From assembly GCF_029873255.1 (NCBI RefSeq), contig NZ_CP123622.1, forward strand, positions 1,638,501 through 1,702,500: a stretch of DNA of 64,000 nucleotides. Direction: 5' to 3'. Below are positions 56,586 to 64,000 of the stretch, in pieces. Below the pieces are notes generated by a model. The model was not told the DNA's origin and did no database searches. It was given only the letters and a program-made list of their open reading frames with translations. Origin of the DNA: Pigmentibacter sp. JX0631. Its GTDB lineage: Bacteria; Bdellovibrionota_B; Oligoflexia; Silvanigrellales; Silvanigrellaceae. Numbering within the stretch: position 1 is the first letter of the stretch; the number at the start of each line of letters is the position of its first letter. The translations under genes were made by a program, and so were the position numbers.

Positions 56586-57629
56586 TTATTTATTTATTTT
56601 ATAATAATCTGGTACAATTATTTTCTTTTCAATAATTTCTTTTTTAATTTTATTTATTTCTTTAATTTCGTTATCTTTAAAAAGTTTTTTGTTATTATTA
56701 TCAAAAGACCAATCAACACCGCCTTCAGAAAAACCGTATCTTATCACCCCAGTAGATAATTTGTTTTCTGTATAGTCTTTAATTGATTCGAATACTTTAG
56801 CATCTACTTTCTTTTCCATGCTAGTTAATACAAGACCTGGGGATAAATGATTTTGGTTAGAATCAATACCAATAATAAATTTATGAGAAGATTTTTTATT
56901 TGCCTCTTCAACTGCATCAAAGGCTCCTAATGAAGATGCTCCTGCTGCAACGAAAATAACATCTATACCTTTATTATACATAGCTAATGCTATTTCTTTA
57001 GCCTTAGTAGGATTATTCCAAGCTGAAGATGTTATACCAACAAAAGTTTCTGTAACTTTAATTTTTGGATTAATAAATTTTGCACCTGCTTCAAAACCAT
57101 AATAAAATCTTTTTATGAGAGGAATTTCCATACCACCAATAAATCCAATTTGATTGGATTTTGATTTCATGGCGGCAATAGCTCCTACTAAAAAGCTACC
57201 TTCATGTTCTTGGAAAGAAATTGATCTAATATTTGGTTCATCTATAGAGGAATCTACCAAAACATATTTTTGTTTAGGATATTTCTTTGCAATTTTTCCA
57301 ACATTTTCAGCATTATTAAAGCCAACAGCTATGATAAGTCCACATTCACCACTAGAAAATGAGCGTATGAAATTTATAGAATTTGCATCATCACGAACAG
57401 TGACATATTTACTTTCTTTGGATACGTTTAATTCTTTTTGAGCTCTGGCAAAACCTTCATAAGCTAATTGATTAAATGATTTGTCATCTTTACCGCCTTT
57501 ATCTAATATAAGACAAATTTTTGGTAATTCTTTGGATTCCAAAGCAAAAATATTTGAACTAACGCAACTTAATAAGAAGACTGATTTTGAAAAAATAGAG
57601 AAAATAGATTTAATATTTCTTGAAATCAT
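56586..57629 (-). CDS. BMP-family substrate-binding protein, copy 1
   Basis: A 347-residue periplasmic binding protein of the BMP/Med family (nucleoside-type ligands). A signal-like N-terminus is followed by L-I-L-D-K-G-G-K-D-D-K-S-F-N-Q, the ligand-loop motif, then E-G-S-F-L-V-G-A-I-A-A and F-I-G-G-M-E-I-P. It is the copy closest to the ATPase gene and shares the same block order as its two upstream paralogues. A possible lipobox (L-L-S-C) near residue 22 suggests it may be lipidated. Confidence 0.9.
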   Translation of the reverse strand: MISRNIKSIFSIFSKSVFLLSCVSSNIFALESKELPKICLILDKGGKDDKSFNQLAYEGFARAQKELNVSKESKYVTVRDDANSINFIRSFSSGECGLIIAVGFNNAENVGKIAKKYPKQKYVLVDSSIDEPNIRSISFQEHEGSFLVGAIAAMKSKSNQIGFIGGMEIPLIKRFYYGFEAGAKFINPKIKVTETFVGITSSAWNNPTKAKEIALAMYNKGIDVIFVAAGASSLGAFDAVEEANKKSSHKFIIGIDSNQNHLSPGLVLTSMEKKVDAKVFESIKDYTENKLSTGVIRYGFSEGGVDWSFDNNNKKLFKDNEIKEINKIKKEIIEKKIIVPDYYKINK

Positions 57630-57644
57630 ATTAGCTTCAAACCT

Positions 57645-58631
57645 TTAATTTATAGTTTCTTGTTTTATTTCAGTTATTTCTTTTTTTATTTGATTAATTT
57701 TTTGAATTTCTTCTTTACTAAATAAACTTTCGTTATGTTTATCATATGCCCAGTTTATTCCTTTATTTTCTATATTATATGTATATACACCAGTTGTGAA
57801 ACTATTGTCTAAAATGCTCTGAATTGTGTCTATGACAGATTTATCAATTTCTTTAATTAAACTCGTTAAAATTAATCCTGGTTTAATCCAATTTTGATTA
57901 GAATCGCAGCCAATTGCATATTTTTTAGTCTTTTTAAAGCTCGCTTGTTCAGCGGCGTTAAAAACTCCTAAACCAGAACCTCCAGCGGCATGAAATATAA
58001 TATCGACACCTTGAGCATATTGATTAAGAGCCAATTCTTGAGCTTTCGTTGGATTATTCCAAGCTTCAACTGATACGCCAACATATCCAGTCATTATTTC
58101 GATTTTAGGATTAATTTTTTTTGCGCCAGCAATATAAGCTTTTTCAAATTTTTGAATAAGCGGAATATTCATCCCACCAATCATTCCTATTTTTCCTGTT
58201 TTTGTTTTGATAGCAGCAATTGAACCCATTAAAAAAGCTCCTTGTTCATCTTGAAAAACAATGGAGCGGACATTTTCATGAGCTACTTTAGTGTCAATAA
58301 CAGCAAACTTTTGTTTTGGAAAATTAGGGGCAAGGTTTTTAATAGCATCGGCATTATTAATTCCTACTGAAAAAATAATTGAGCATTTATTATTAACAAA
58401 TGTTCTTATAATTTGTTTCAAATGTGATTCTTCTTTCGCTTCAATAACCTTACTGTCTTTTGAGATTGGAAGAGTTTTAAGAGCTTTTTGAAATCCATTG
58501 TAAGCTTCTTGATTAAAAGACTGATCATCTTTTCCTGCTTTATCAAGAATCATACATATTTTTGGATTTGTTTCTGCCAATGCAATTGGTGTTATGGAAG
58601 TAAGAGCACATGAAGCAAAAAATTTTTTCAT
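57645..58631 (-). CDS. BMP-family substrate-binding protein, copy 2
   Basis: A 328-residue paralogue of the neighbouring BMP proteins. Signal peptide about 1-19, then M-I-L-D-K-A-G-K-D-D-Q-S-F-N-Q, a Q-G-A-F-L-M-G-S-I-A-A block and I-G-G-M-N-I-P. AAGGAC lies seven bases before the ATG. The first gap to copy 1 is only 15 bases. Differences from its neighbours in the ligand loops (for example K-A-G-K instead of K-G-G-K) may alter ligand choice. Confidence 0.9.
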   Translation of the reverse strand: MKKFFASCALTSITPIALAETNPKICMILDKAGKDDQSFNQEAYNGFQKALKTLPISKDSKVIEAKEESHLKQIIRTFVNNKCSIIFSVGINNADAIKNLAPNFPKQKFAVIDTKVAHENVRSIVFQDEQGAFLMGSIAAIKTKTGKIGMIGGMNIPLIQKFEKAYIAGAKKINPKIEIMTGYVGVSVEAWNNPTKAQELALNQYAQGVDIIFHAAGGSGLGVFNAAEQASFKKTKKYAIGCDSNQNWIKPGLILTSLIKEIDKSVIDTIQSILDNSFTTGVYTYNIENKGINWAYDKHNESLFSKEEIQKINQIKKEITEIKQETIN

Positions 58632-58645
58632 TTTGCAGTCCTTAA

Positions 58646-59728
58646 TTATTTAGAATTTTTTATTTTTTCCAATTCATAATAGTCTGGTACCTTTATTTTG
58701 CCACTAATTATTTTTTCTTTAATACTATTAATTTCTTTGATTTGCGAGCTGGTATAGAATTTTTTGTTATGTTCATCATATGCCCAATCTACCCCACCGT
58801 CTTTTAAACTAAACGCTGTATGTGTCGCAGTAAATTTATTATCTAGAACATCTTTTATAGTAGAATAAACCGCGTTGTCTACTCGTTTTACCATACTAGT
58901 TATCACTACATTTGGTTTGAGCCAATTTTGATTAGAATCTACGCCAATAGCATAGTGTTGTCTTTTGTTATTTGATTTTTTATTCATTAGTTCTGCTGAA
59001 TCAAAAACGCCTAAACCAGAATTTGCTGCGACTTGATAAATAACATCAATACCTTCGTTGTATTGAGCTAGTGCGAGTTCTTTAGCTTTTGAAGGATTAT
59101 TCCAAGCATCTGGAGTGATACCTACATAAGAAATAGTAATTTTAATATTAGGATTTATATATTTTGCTCCAGCAGTATAGCCTGTTTCAAAGCGATGAAT
59201 AAGCGGAATATCCATACCGCCAATAAAGCCTACTTTTCCTGTGGTAGATTTCATAGCTGCAATAGCTCCTACTAAAAAGGAACCATCATGTTCTTGAAAA
59301 GTGACTGAACGAATATTTTTAGCTTTATTTTTATCTTCTATATTAACATCTATCGCAAGAAATTTTTTGGTTGGATTTTTCAATGCCAAGTCTGGTATAA
59401 ATTCAGAAGGGTTAAATCCTATGCCTATAACAAGATCGCAGTTGCCTTGGGTTGTAAAATTTCTAAAAAATTGAACAATTTGAGTATCATTTCTTGGTTC
59501 AACAAATTTACTATCTTTGCTTATTTTTAATTCCTTAAGTGCTCTGTTGAAACCATTCACAGCAGATTCATTAAAGGAATGATCGTCTTTCCCACCTTTA
59601 TCAAGAACCATACATATTTTAGGCGGTTTTGCAGCTTCTTCGGAAGCATATAGAGAAGAGATGACATTCAAACTTAGGACAGCAGGAATCACTTTTCCAG
59701 CTTTTTTGATCACGCGGTGAGAGAACAC
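58646..59728 (-). CDS. BMP-family substrate-binding protein, copy 3
   Basis: A 360-residue paralogue, first gene of the importer operon. It begins with a GTG (59726-59728) after AAAGGA. A signal-like segment (ending about residue 29) precedes M-V-L-D-K-G-G-K-D-D-H-S-F-N-E, then the same family blocks (E-H-D-G-S-F-L-V-G-A, G-G-M-D-I-P). It ends 14 bases before copy 2. A 272-base leader lies upstream, in which I see no recognised riboswitch. Confidence 0.9.
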   Translation of the reverse strand: MFSHRVIKKAGKVIPAVLSLNVISSLYASEEAAKPPKICMVLDKGGKDDHSFNESAVNGFNRALKELKISKDSKFVEPRNDTQIVQFFRNFTTQGNCDLVIGIGFNPSEFIPDLALKNPTKKFLAIDVNIEDKNKAKNIRSVTFQEHDGSFLVGAIAAMKSTTGKVGFIGGMDIPLIHRFETGYTAGAKYINPNIKITISYVGITPDAWNNPSKAKELALAQYNEGIDVIYQVAANSGLGVFDSAELMNKKSNNKRQHYAIGVDSNQNWLKPNVVITSMVKRVDNAVYSTIKDVLDNKFTATHTAFSLKDGGVDWAYDEHNKKFYTSSQIKEINSIKEKIISGKIKVPDYYELEKIKNSK

Positions 59729-59913
59729 GGGGATTCCTTTCGGATTTTTAAGTTTCTTGATGAAATGAATTACTTAGCCATTTAGGCAAGAATCTGAAAA
59801 GGCATAGCACAAATGGATCAAATGTTTCTACGATTTTTTTGCATAAGAAGTAGCAAACAGAGAATAGGTAGTATGGAAATTTTTCTTATTAGAGAAAAAA
59901 GTTAGAATGTGTG

Positions 59914-59942
59914 TTGACTAATGGTACTTGATTTTGTACACC
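59914..59942 (+). promoter_or_regulatory. Candidate promoter of the tRNA-Arg/tRNA-Ser/tadA group
   Basis: TTGACT (59914-59919) with TACACC (59937-59942) after 17 bases, about 58 bases before tRNA-Arg. The -35 is good, the -10 is weak. Confidence 0.4.
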
Positions 59943-60000
59943 ATCAAACACTCTGAGAATTATGAATTGCAATTGAGTGATTCATTTTACTAAGATATTA

Positions 60001-60077
60001 GCGCGGTTAGCTCAGCTGGATAGAGCACCAGACTACGAATCTGGCGGTCAGGCGTTCGAATCGCTTACCGCGCGCCA
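60001..60077 (+). tRNA. tRNA-Arg (anticodon ACG)
   Basis: Acceptor GCGCGGT pairs with ACCGCGC, discriminator G and encoded CCA follow. The anticodon loop CTACGAA gives ACG, the substrate for A34-to-inosine editing by TadA. Length 77 nt. Confidence 0.97.
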
Positions 60078-60100
60078 TTATTACAATATGTTATCCCTTG

Positions 60101-60191
60101 GGAGCGATGGGTGAGTTGGCTTAAACCACGCCCTTGCTAAGGGCGCGAAGGGGAGACTCTTCCGAGGGTTCGAATCCCTCTCGCTCCGCCA
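60101..60191 (+). tRNA. tRNA-Ser (anticodon GCT)
   Basis: Acceptor GGAGCGA pairs with TCGCTCC, followed by G and CCA. The anticodon stem CGCCC/GGGCG encloses TTGCTAA, giving GCT. A long variable arm is present. Length 91 nt. Confidence 0.97.
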
Positions 60192-60206
60192 CCTTTCTAA
60201 GTAGGT

Positions 60207-60704
60207 GTGTATTTGTCTATTCAACAATCCAATTCAGATCAAAAAAATATCGATTCTTTTTACATGCTTAGGTGCTTAGAGCTAGCTCAGAAAGCTTTTC
60301 AGCAGCAAGAAGTTCCTGTAGGCGCTATCGTTGTTGATCATAGTAACAATAGCATTATAGCAGAAGCTTATAATTTGAGAGAAACTCACAATAATGCGAC
60401 GGCTCATGCGGAATTAATAGCAATTTCTAATGCTTGTCAAAATTTAGCACGTTGGCGATTAACTGGTTGTACATTATATGTAACTTTAGAGCCATGTTTT
60501 ATGTGTGCTGGAGCGATTATTTTAGCTCGACTTCCAAGAGTTGTTTTTGCAACATTCGATCCTAAAGCTGGAGCCGTAGGAAGTTTAACTAATCTCTTGA
60601 GTGATTCTCGATTGAACCATACTTGTGAAGTGACTACTGGAATTTTTGCAGAAGAGAGTTCTTTGCTTTTGAAATCATTTTTTAAGCTTCGTAGGAATAA
60701 ATAA
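60207..60704 (+). CDS. tadA: tRNA adenosine(34) deaminase
   Basis: Zinc-dependent cytidine-deaminase-fold enzyme that converts A34 of tRNA-Arg(ACG) to inosine. Zinc and catalytic residues are His67-Ala-Glu69 (H-A-E) and Pro96-Cys97-x-x-Cys100. Length 165 from GTG at 60207. A TTG at 60213 would place AGGT at a better distance (six bases) and shortens the protein by two residues. It begins 16 bases after tRNA-Ser and about 130 bases after tRNA-Arg(ACG), its normal substrate, and is probably in the same transcript. Confidence 0.93.
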   Translation: MYLSIQQSNSDQKNIDSFYMLRCLELAQKAFQQQEVPVGAIVVDHSNNSIIAEAYNLRETHNNATAHAELIAISNACQNLARWRLTGCTLYVTLEPCFMCAGAIILARLPRVVFATFDPKAGAVGSLTNLLSDSRLNHTCEVTTGIFAEESSLLLKSFFKLRRNK

Positions 60705-60791
60705 TAAAATTTTAGTATATTGAATTTTAATCATGAGGAAGGTATTTTTTTATATCTTCTAGGATCTTTTTATTATTTGGAGAAATATATT

Positions 60792-61589
60792 GTGGTTGCT
60801 AATGAATTATTTAAAGCAGAAACAATAGGCGTAGTTTTAGCTGCTGGTATGGGAAAAAGAATGAATTCTTCTTTACCTAAAGTTGCGCATAAACTACTAG
60901 GAAAATCTTTAGTCATTTGGGCAATTGAGTCATTAGTCAATGCAGGAATTAATAAAATTATTGTAGTTATTTCACCAACTCAAAAAATAGTCGAAGAAAT
61001 TATTTTAGAAAATGAATTTCCTAGTAATATTCAAATAAATTTTGCATATCAGAATACCCCGTTAGGTACTGGACACGCAGCTGAGTGTGGAGTTAAAGAA
61101 GTAGAAAATTATTATTTAAAAAATAGTAAATGTAACGAAATAAATATTTTAATAGCATATGGTGATACTCCTGCAGTAAAGCCTGAAACATTTAAAGAAT
61201 TTATTAATACTCATAAAAATGAAAATAATATTTTTACTGTATTGGCATTTGAAACAGATAATCCAACAGGGTATGGTCGTATTCTCACAGATAAGAAAAA
61301 TAATTTTTTAGGAATTTGTGAGGAAAAAGATTGTAATGAAGAACAAAAGAAAATAAAATTATGTAATTCGGGATTTCAATGTGCGAACTTTGCAGCTATG
61401 AAAGAATACTTTCCATTATTAAAAAATAATAATGCAGCAAAAGAATATTATTTGACTGATTTACCTTTAATTGCAAAACAAGCTGGAAAAAAAGTTGGCT
61501 ATTTAATTGGAAAAGATGAAACAGAGTTTTTAGGTATTAATTCTCAACAGCAATTAGCTGAGATGGAAGAGAAATTTAAAGAAAATTAA
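60792..61589 (+). CDS. glmU: UDP-N-acetylglucosamine pyrophosphorylase domain protein (GlmU N-terminal half)
   Basis: NTP-transferase domain that makes UDP-GlcNAc from GlcNAc-1-P and UTP. It has V-L-A-A-G-M-G-K-R-M at about 15-24, the lysine-containing L-P-K-V-A-H, G-T-G-H-A and Y-G-D-T-P-A, then a terminal helix. Only about 265 residues are present, so the left-handed beta-helix acetyltransferase domain (residues about 250-456 of E. coli GlmU) is missing, with a stop followed directly by glmS. The GTG at 60792 has GGAG nine bases upstream; frames extending to 60720 lack this. The acetyltransferase step must be done by another protein or is bypassed. Confidence 0.85.
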   Translation: MVANELFKAETIGVVLAAGMGKRMNSSLPKVAHKLLGKSLVIWAIESLVNAGINKIIVVISPTQKIVEEIILENEFPSNIQINFAYQNTPLGTGHAAECGVKEVENYYLKNSKCNEINILIAYGDTPAVKPETFKEFINTHKNENNIFTVLAFETDNPTGYGRILTDKKNNFLGICEEKDCNEEQKKIKLCNSGFQCANFAAMKEYFPLLKNNNAAKEYYLTDLPLIAKQAGKKVGYLIGKDETEFLGINSQQQLAEMEEKFKEN

Positions 61590-61614
61590 TTTTGAATATA
61601 ATGAAGAGGTTTCT

Positions 61615-63465
61615 ATGTGTGGAGTTATTGGTTATATCGGAACAGGAGTGACACCCGAATTTTTTTATAATGGTCTAAAAAGATTAGAATATCGAGGTTA
61701 TGATTCGGCTGGAATTGCAATGCTTGAATCAAACAAAATTTATATAGAAAGAGCTGAAGGAAAACTAACAAACCTTCAAAAAAAATTGAGTAATTTACCG
61801 AAATCAGCATCTTTAGGAATAGGTCATACGCGTTGGGCAACCCATGGGAAACCTACAGAACAAAATGCTCATCCGCATAGGTCTGATAATATTGTTCTGT
61901 TACACAATGGAATAATTGAAAATTATAAAGAATTGAAAGAATTTCTATTAACAAAAAATTATGTATTTAAAAGCGAAACTGATACTGAAGTGGCAGCGCA
62001 TCTTTTAAATTATGAGTTAAAAAAGTTGAATAATTCTTCTTCAGTTGAAGAAAATATGAAAAAAGCTATTTCTTCATTGGTTAAACAAATTCGTGGTGCA
62101 TTTGCTTTTGGTATAATATGTACAGATGATCCAGAAACACTTTATGTAGTAAAATATGGTTCACCAATTGTATTGGGTATAGGCGAAAATGAAAATTATA
62201 TGGCTTCAGGTATAACAGCCTTAGTAGACCATACTCGTGAAATAATAATTTTAGAAGATAATGAAATAGCTTATTTAAAAAAAGACTCTATAAAAATTGT
62301 TAGTTTTTCAGGAGATGAAATTAAACGAGATCCAATAATAGTAAATTGGTCTTCTAATATGCTTGACAAAAATGGTTATGATCATTTTATGTTGAAAGAA
62401 ATACATGAACAACCACAGGCAGTAGCGCAAACTATTAATGGTCGAATAGATAGAAATTCAGGAATTGTAGATTTAAAAGCTTATGGAATTGATAAAATTA
62501 ATTTAAAACAAATTGATAGAATTCAAATAATTGCTTGTGGAACAAGTTATTATGTAAGTTGTTTAGCTAAATATTATATAGAAGAATTTACTCAAATTCC
62601 AGTTGAAGTTGATCTTGCAAGTGAGTATCGCTACCGTACATCAACTGTGAATGAGCACACGCTTTGTATCGCTGTTTCTCAAAGCGGAGAAACCATTGAT
62701 ACTCTTCAAGCAATTAAATTTGCAAAAGAAAATAAAGCAAAAACATTAGCAATAGTAAATGCACCAGGAAGTAGTATTGCGCATGTCTGCGATGATGAAA
62801 GTTTAATATATGCAGGTCCTGAAATTGGAGTGGCAAGTACAAAAGCTTTATCAGCCCAATTATCTTCATTAATTTTATTAGCTTTAGGTATCTCTCAAGA
62901 GAAAAACAAAAAAAATAAAACCTTTATTGCTAATTGCTTAGAGGAATTATCAAAAGTTCCAAGTTTAATAGAAAAAACTCTTACTCTTTCTAAATCTATT
63001 AAAGAAATTACTTTAAAATACCAACATATGGATAATTTATTATTTATTGGTAGAGGACAACAATGGCCAGTTGCGTTGGAAGGGGCTTTAAAATTAAAAG
63101 AATTATCTTATATTCATGCAGAAGGTTATGCGGCTGGTGAACTAAAACACGGACCAATTGCATTAATAGATGAAAATATGAGTGTAGTTTGTTTAGCCCC
63201 CAAAGATCAGTATTATGAAAAAACGATTAGTAATATTGAAGAAATTAGAGCAAGAGGAGGTAAAATTCTCGCTATAGGTACAGAAGGCGATACTTCTTTA
63301 CAAGCTATTTCGGATGATTTTATACCTGTGACAGAGTGCTCTAGTATTGCGTTACCTTTTTTAACCACAGTTCCAATGCATTTATTTGCTTACTGGATAG
63401 CTGTAAGAAGAGGTAACGATGTAGATCAACCTAGAAATTTAGCGAAAAGTGTTACTGTAGAATAA
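61615..63465 (+). CDS. glmS: Glutamine-fructose-6-phosphate aminotransferase (isomerising)
   Basis: Makes glucosamine-6-phosphate from fructose-6-phosphate and glutamine. The N-terminal glutaminase begins M-C-G-V-I-G-Y (Cys becomes residue 1 after Met removal) with R-W-A-T-H-G; the C-terminal half has two SIS domains, including C-G-T-S-Y-Y and S-Q-S-G-E-T, and ends K-S-V-T-V-E. Length 616. It follows the glmU-like gene by 25 bases, so both are likely one operon. No glmS ribozyme-like leader is visible. Confidence 0.96.
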   Translation: MCGVIGYIGTGVTPEFFYNGLKRLEYRGYDSAGIAMLESNKIYIERAEGKLTNLQKKLSNLPKSASLGIGHTRWATHGKPTEQNAHPHRSDNIVLLHNGIIENYKELKEFLLTKNYVFKSETDTEVAAHLLNYELKKLNNSSSVEENMKKAISSLVKQIRGAFAFGIICTDDPETLYVVKYGSPIVLGIGENENYMASGITALVDHTREIIILEDNEIAYLKKDSIKIVSFSGDEIKRDPIIVNWSSNMLDKNGYDHFMLKEIHEQPQAVAQTINGRIDRNSGIVDLKAYGIDKINLKQIDRIQIIACGTSYYVSCLAKYYIEEFTQIPVEVDLASEYRYRTSTVNEHTLCIAVSQSGETIDTLQAIKFAKENKAKTLAIVNAPGSSIAHVCDDESLIYAGPEIGVASTKALSAQLSSLILLALGISQEKNKKNKTFIANCLEELSKVPSLIEKTLTLSKSIKEITLKYQHMDNLLFIGRGQQWPVALEGALKLKELSYIHAEGYAAGELKHGPIALIDENMSVVCLAPKDQYYEKTISNIEEIRARGGKILAIGTEGDTSLQAISDDFIPVTECSSIALPFLTTVPMHLFAYWIAVRRGNDVDQPRNLAKSVTVE

Positions 63466-63490
63466 TTCTATTTATAATTGAAAGTTATAT

Positions 63491-63955
63491 ATGAATAAAA
63501 CAAAATATAAAGAAATTATTGTACCTGAAAAAAAAAGAATTGTCTTGATAGCTCATGATAATAAGAAAAAAGAATTATTAGATTGGGCAGTAGAACATAG
63601 TAATAAACTAGCTGATCATGAATTATTTGCAACTGGTACAACTGGGAAATTATTAGAACGAGAAACGGGATTTAAAGTAACATGCTTTGAAAGTGGTCCA
63701 TTAGGTGGAGATATGCAGGCTGGTGCCCACATATCTGAAGGAAAATTAGACATGGTACTTTTTTTCTGGGATCCTTTAGCAGCTCAACCTCATGATCCTG
63801 ATGTGCGTGCTTTACTAAGAGTAGCTGTTGTGTGGAATATACCTTTAGCTTGCAATAAAGCTTCAGCTGATTTTCTAATAAGCTCTCCCTTTTTTTCTAA
63901 CTCTTACAAAAGACAAATTACAGACTTTTCTGGTTATAAAGGAAGAAGTATTTAG
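63491..63955 (+). CDS. mgsA: Methylglyoxal synthase
   Basis: Converts dihydroxyacetone phosphate to methylglyoxal, relieving phosphate limitation of glycolysis. It has I-A-H-D-N-K-K-K near the start, T-G-T-T-G, G-P-L-G-G-D-M-Q with catalytic Asp74, and F-W-D-P-L ... P-H-D-P-D-V-R-A-L-L-R with the conserved His. The length of 154 is close to E. coli. It follows glmS by 25 bases and is followed by a hairpin. Confidence 0.95.
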   Translation: MNKTKYKEIIVPEKKRIVLIAHDNKKKELLDWAVEHSNKLADHELFATGTTGKLLERETGFKVTCFESGPLGGDMQAGAHISEGKLDMVLFFWDPLAAQPHDPDVRALLRVAVVWNIPLACNKASADFLISSPFFSNSYKRQITDFSGYKGRSI

Positions 63956-63960
63956 AAATT

Positions 63961-63994
63961 AAATCGATAGAATAAAAACTTTTTTTATCGATTT
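63961..63994 (+). terminator. Possible hairpin after mgsA
   Basis: AAATCGATA (63961-63969) pairs with TATCGATTT (63986-63994) around a 16-base loop, five bases after the stop. There is no T-run in the visible sequence afterwards, so terminator function is uncertain. Confidence 0.4.
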
Positions 63995-64000
63995 AAATAG

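Noticed and set aside
59967-59996. TTGCAA / TAAGAT as promoter of tRNA-Arg
   Set aside because: The -10 would end four bases before the tRNA, so transcription would start inside the mature tRNA; the site at 59914 is more plausible.
59729-60000. Purine riboswitch in the leader of the BMP operon
   Set aside because: No conserved purine-aptamer core or paired P1-P3 pattern was found by eye.
61560-61615. glmS ribozyme or riboswitch before glmS
   Set aside because: Only 25 bases separate glmU and glmS and no ribozyme core can fit.

Overview
The window is AT-rich (roughly one third G+C by eye) and looks like a Gram-negative chromosome around its replication origin. It carries outer-membrane genes (tolQRAB, waaA, beta-barrel proteins, lipoproteins) and the order dnaA - oriC - dnaN - gyrB - gyrA. 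The gene content, the frequent TTG/GTG starts and the long divergent versions of standard proteins suggest Bdellovibrionota/Oligoflexia, possibly a Silvanigrella-like lineage. That assignment is inference from protein style only; no 16S or marker search was possible.

Layout. 1-5.2 kb: end of a 2-oxoglutarate/Fe(II) oxygenase, two ABC ATPases of the oligopeptide type, an exported SAM hydroxide adenosyltransferase-like protein, an HPPD-type dioxygenase, a tiny very basic protein and tRNA-Ser. 5.2-15.5 kb: an accessory-looking region with long gene-poor AT-rich stretches, an orphan secreted repeat protein, an OB-fold protein, small lipoprotein and secreted genes, a beta-barrel protein and a 1671-residue RHS-repeat protein. 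15.6-18.8 kb: gluQ, tRNA-Lys and the F0 genes atpE and atpB with two small membrane-protein genes. 18.8-28.2 kb: dnaA, a convergent tsaC, an elaborate oriC with 14 DnaA boxes and a DnaA-trio-like unwinding site, dnaN, gyrB and gyrA. 28.2-33.7 kb: a large lipoprotein, transaldolase-like fsa, a rdgB-like gene, nitronate monooxygenase and a lipoprotein. 33.9-39.6 kb: accA-cmk-tolQ-tolR-tolA-tolB on the minus strand. 39.7-45.5 kb: citrate synthase, waaA, RNase E/G, bolA, a complete IS982-like element and tRNA-Leu. 45.6-52.3 kb: a HATPase/STAS partner-switching pair, an outer-membrane protein, a transglycosylase-like protein, a SNF2 ATPase with a HARP-like N-terminal region, an FAH-family hydrolase and a small secreted protein. 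52.3-59.7 kb: a cobalamin adenosyltransferase and a complete nucleoside-type ABC importer with three tandem BMP-family binding proteins. 60-64 kb: tRNA-Arg(ACG), tRNA-Ser, tadA, a single-domain glmU, glmS and mgsA.

How genes work together. The origin, DnaA, sliding clamp and gyrase form a replication neighbourhood. TolQ/R/A/B form the energised envelope system, but no pal is visible. GlmS and the GlmU-like protein supply UDP-GlcNAc precursors; the acetyltransferase half of GlmU is missing here. TadA lies just downstream of tRNA-Arg(ACG), its usual substrate. The BMP importer probably scavenges nucleosides.

Best leads: two opposed four-box DnaA arrays with exact 11-bp spacing plus a DnaA-trio tract; the RHS protein with a duplicated hydrophobic C-terminal module and no obvious immunity gene; an IS982-like insertion directly in front of the bolA start codon; an exported SAM-HAT homologue with Tyr in place of the catalytic His; and three perfect back-to-back hairpins between atpB and atpE. 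I did not find a CRISPR array, prophage or clear multi-gene defence island.
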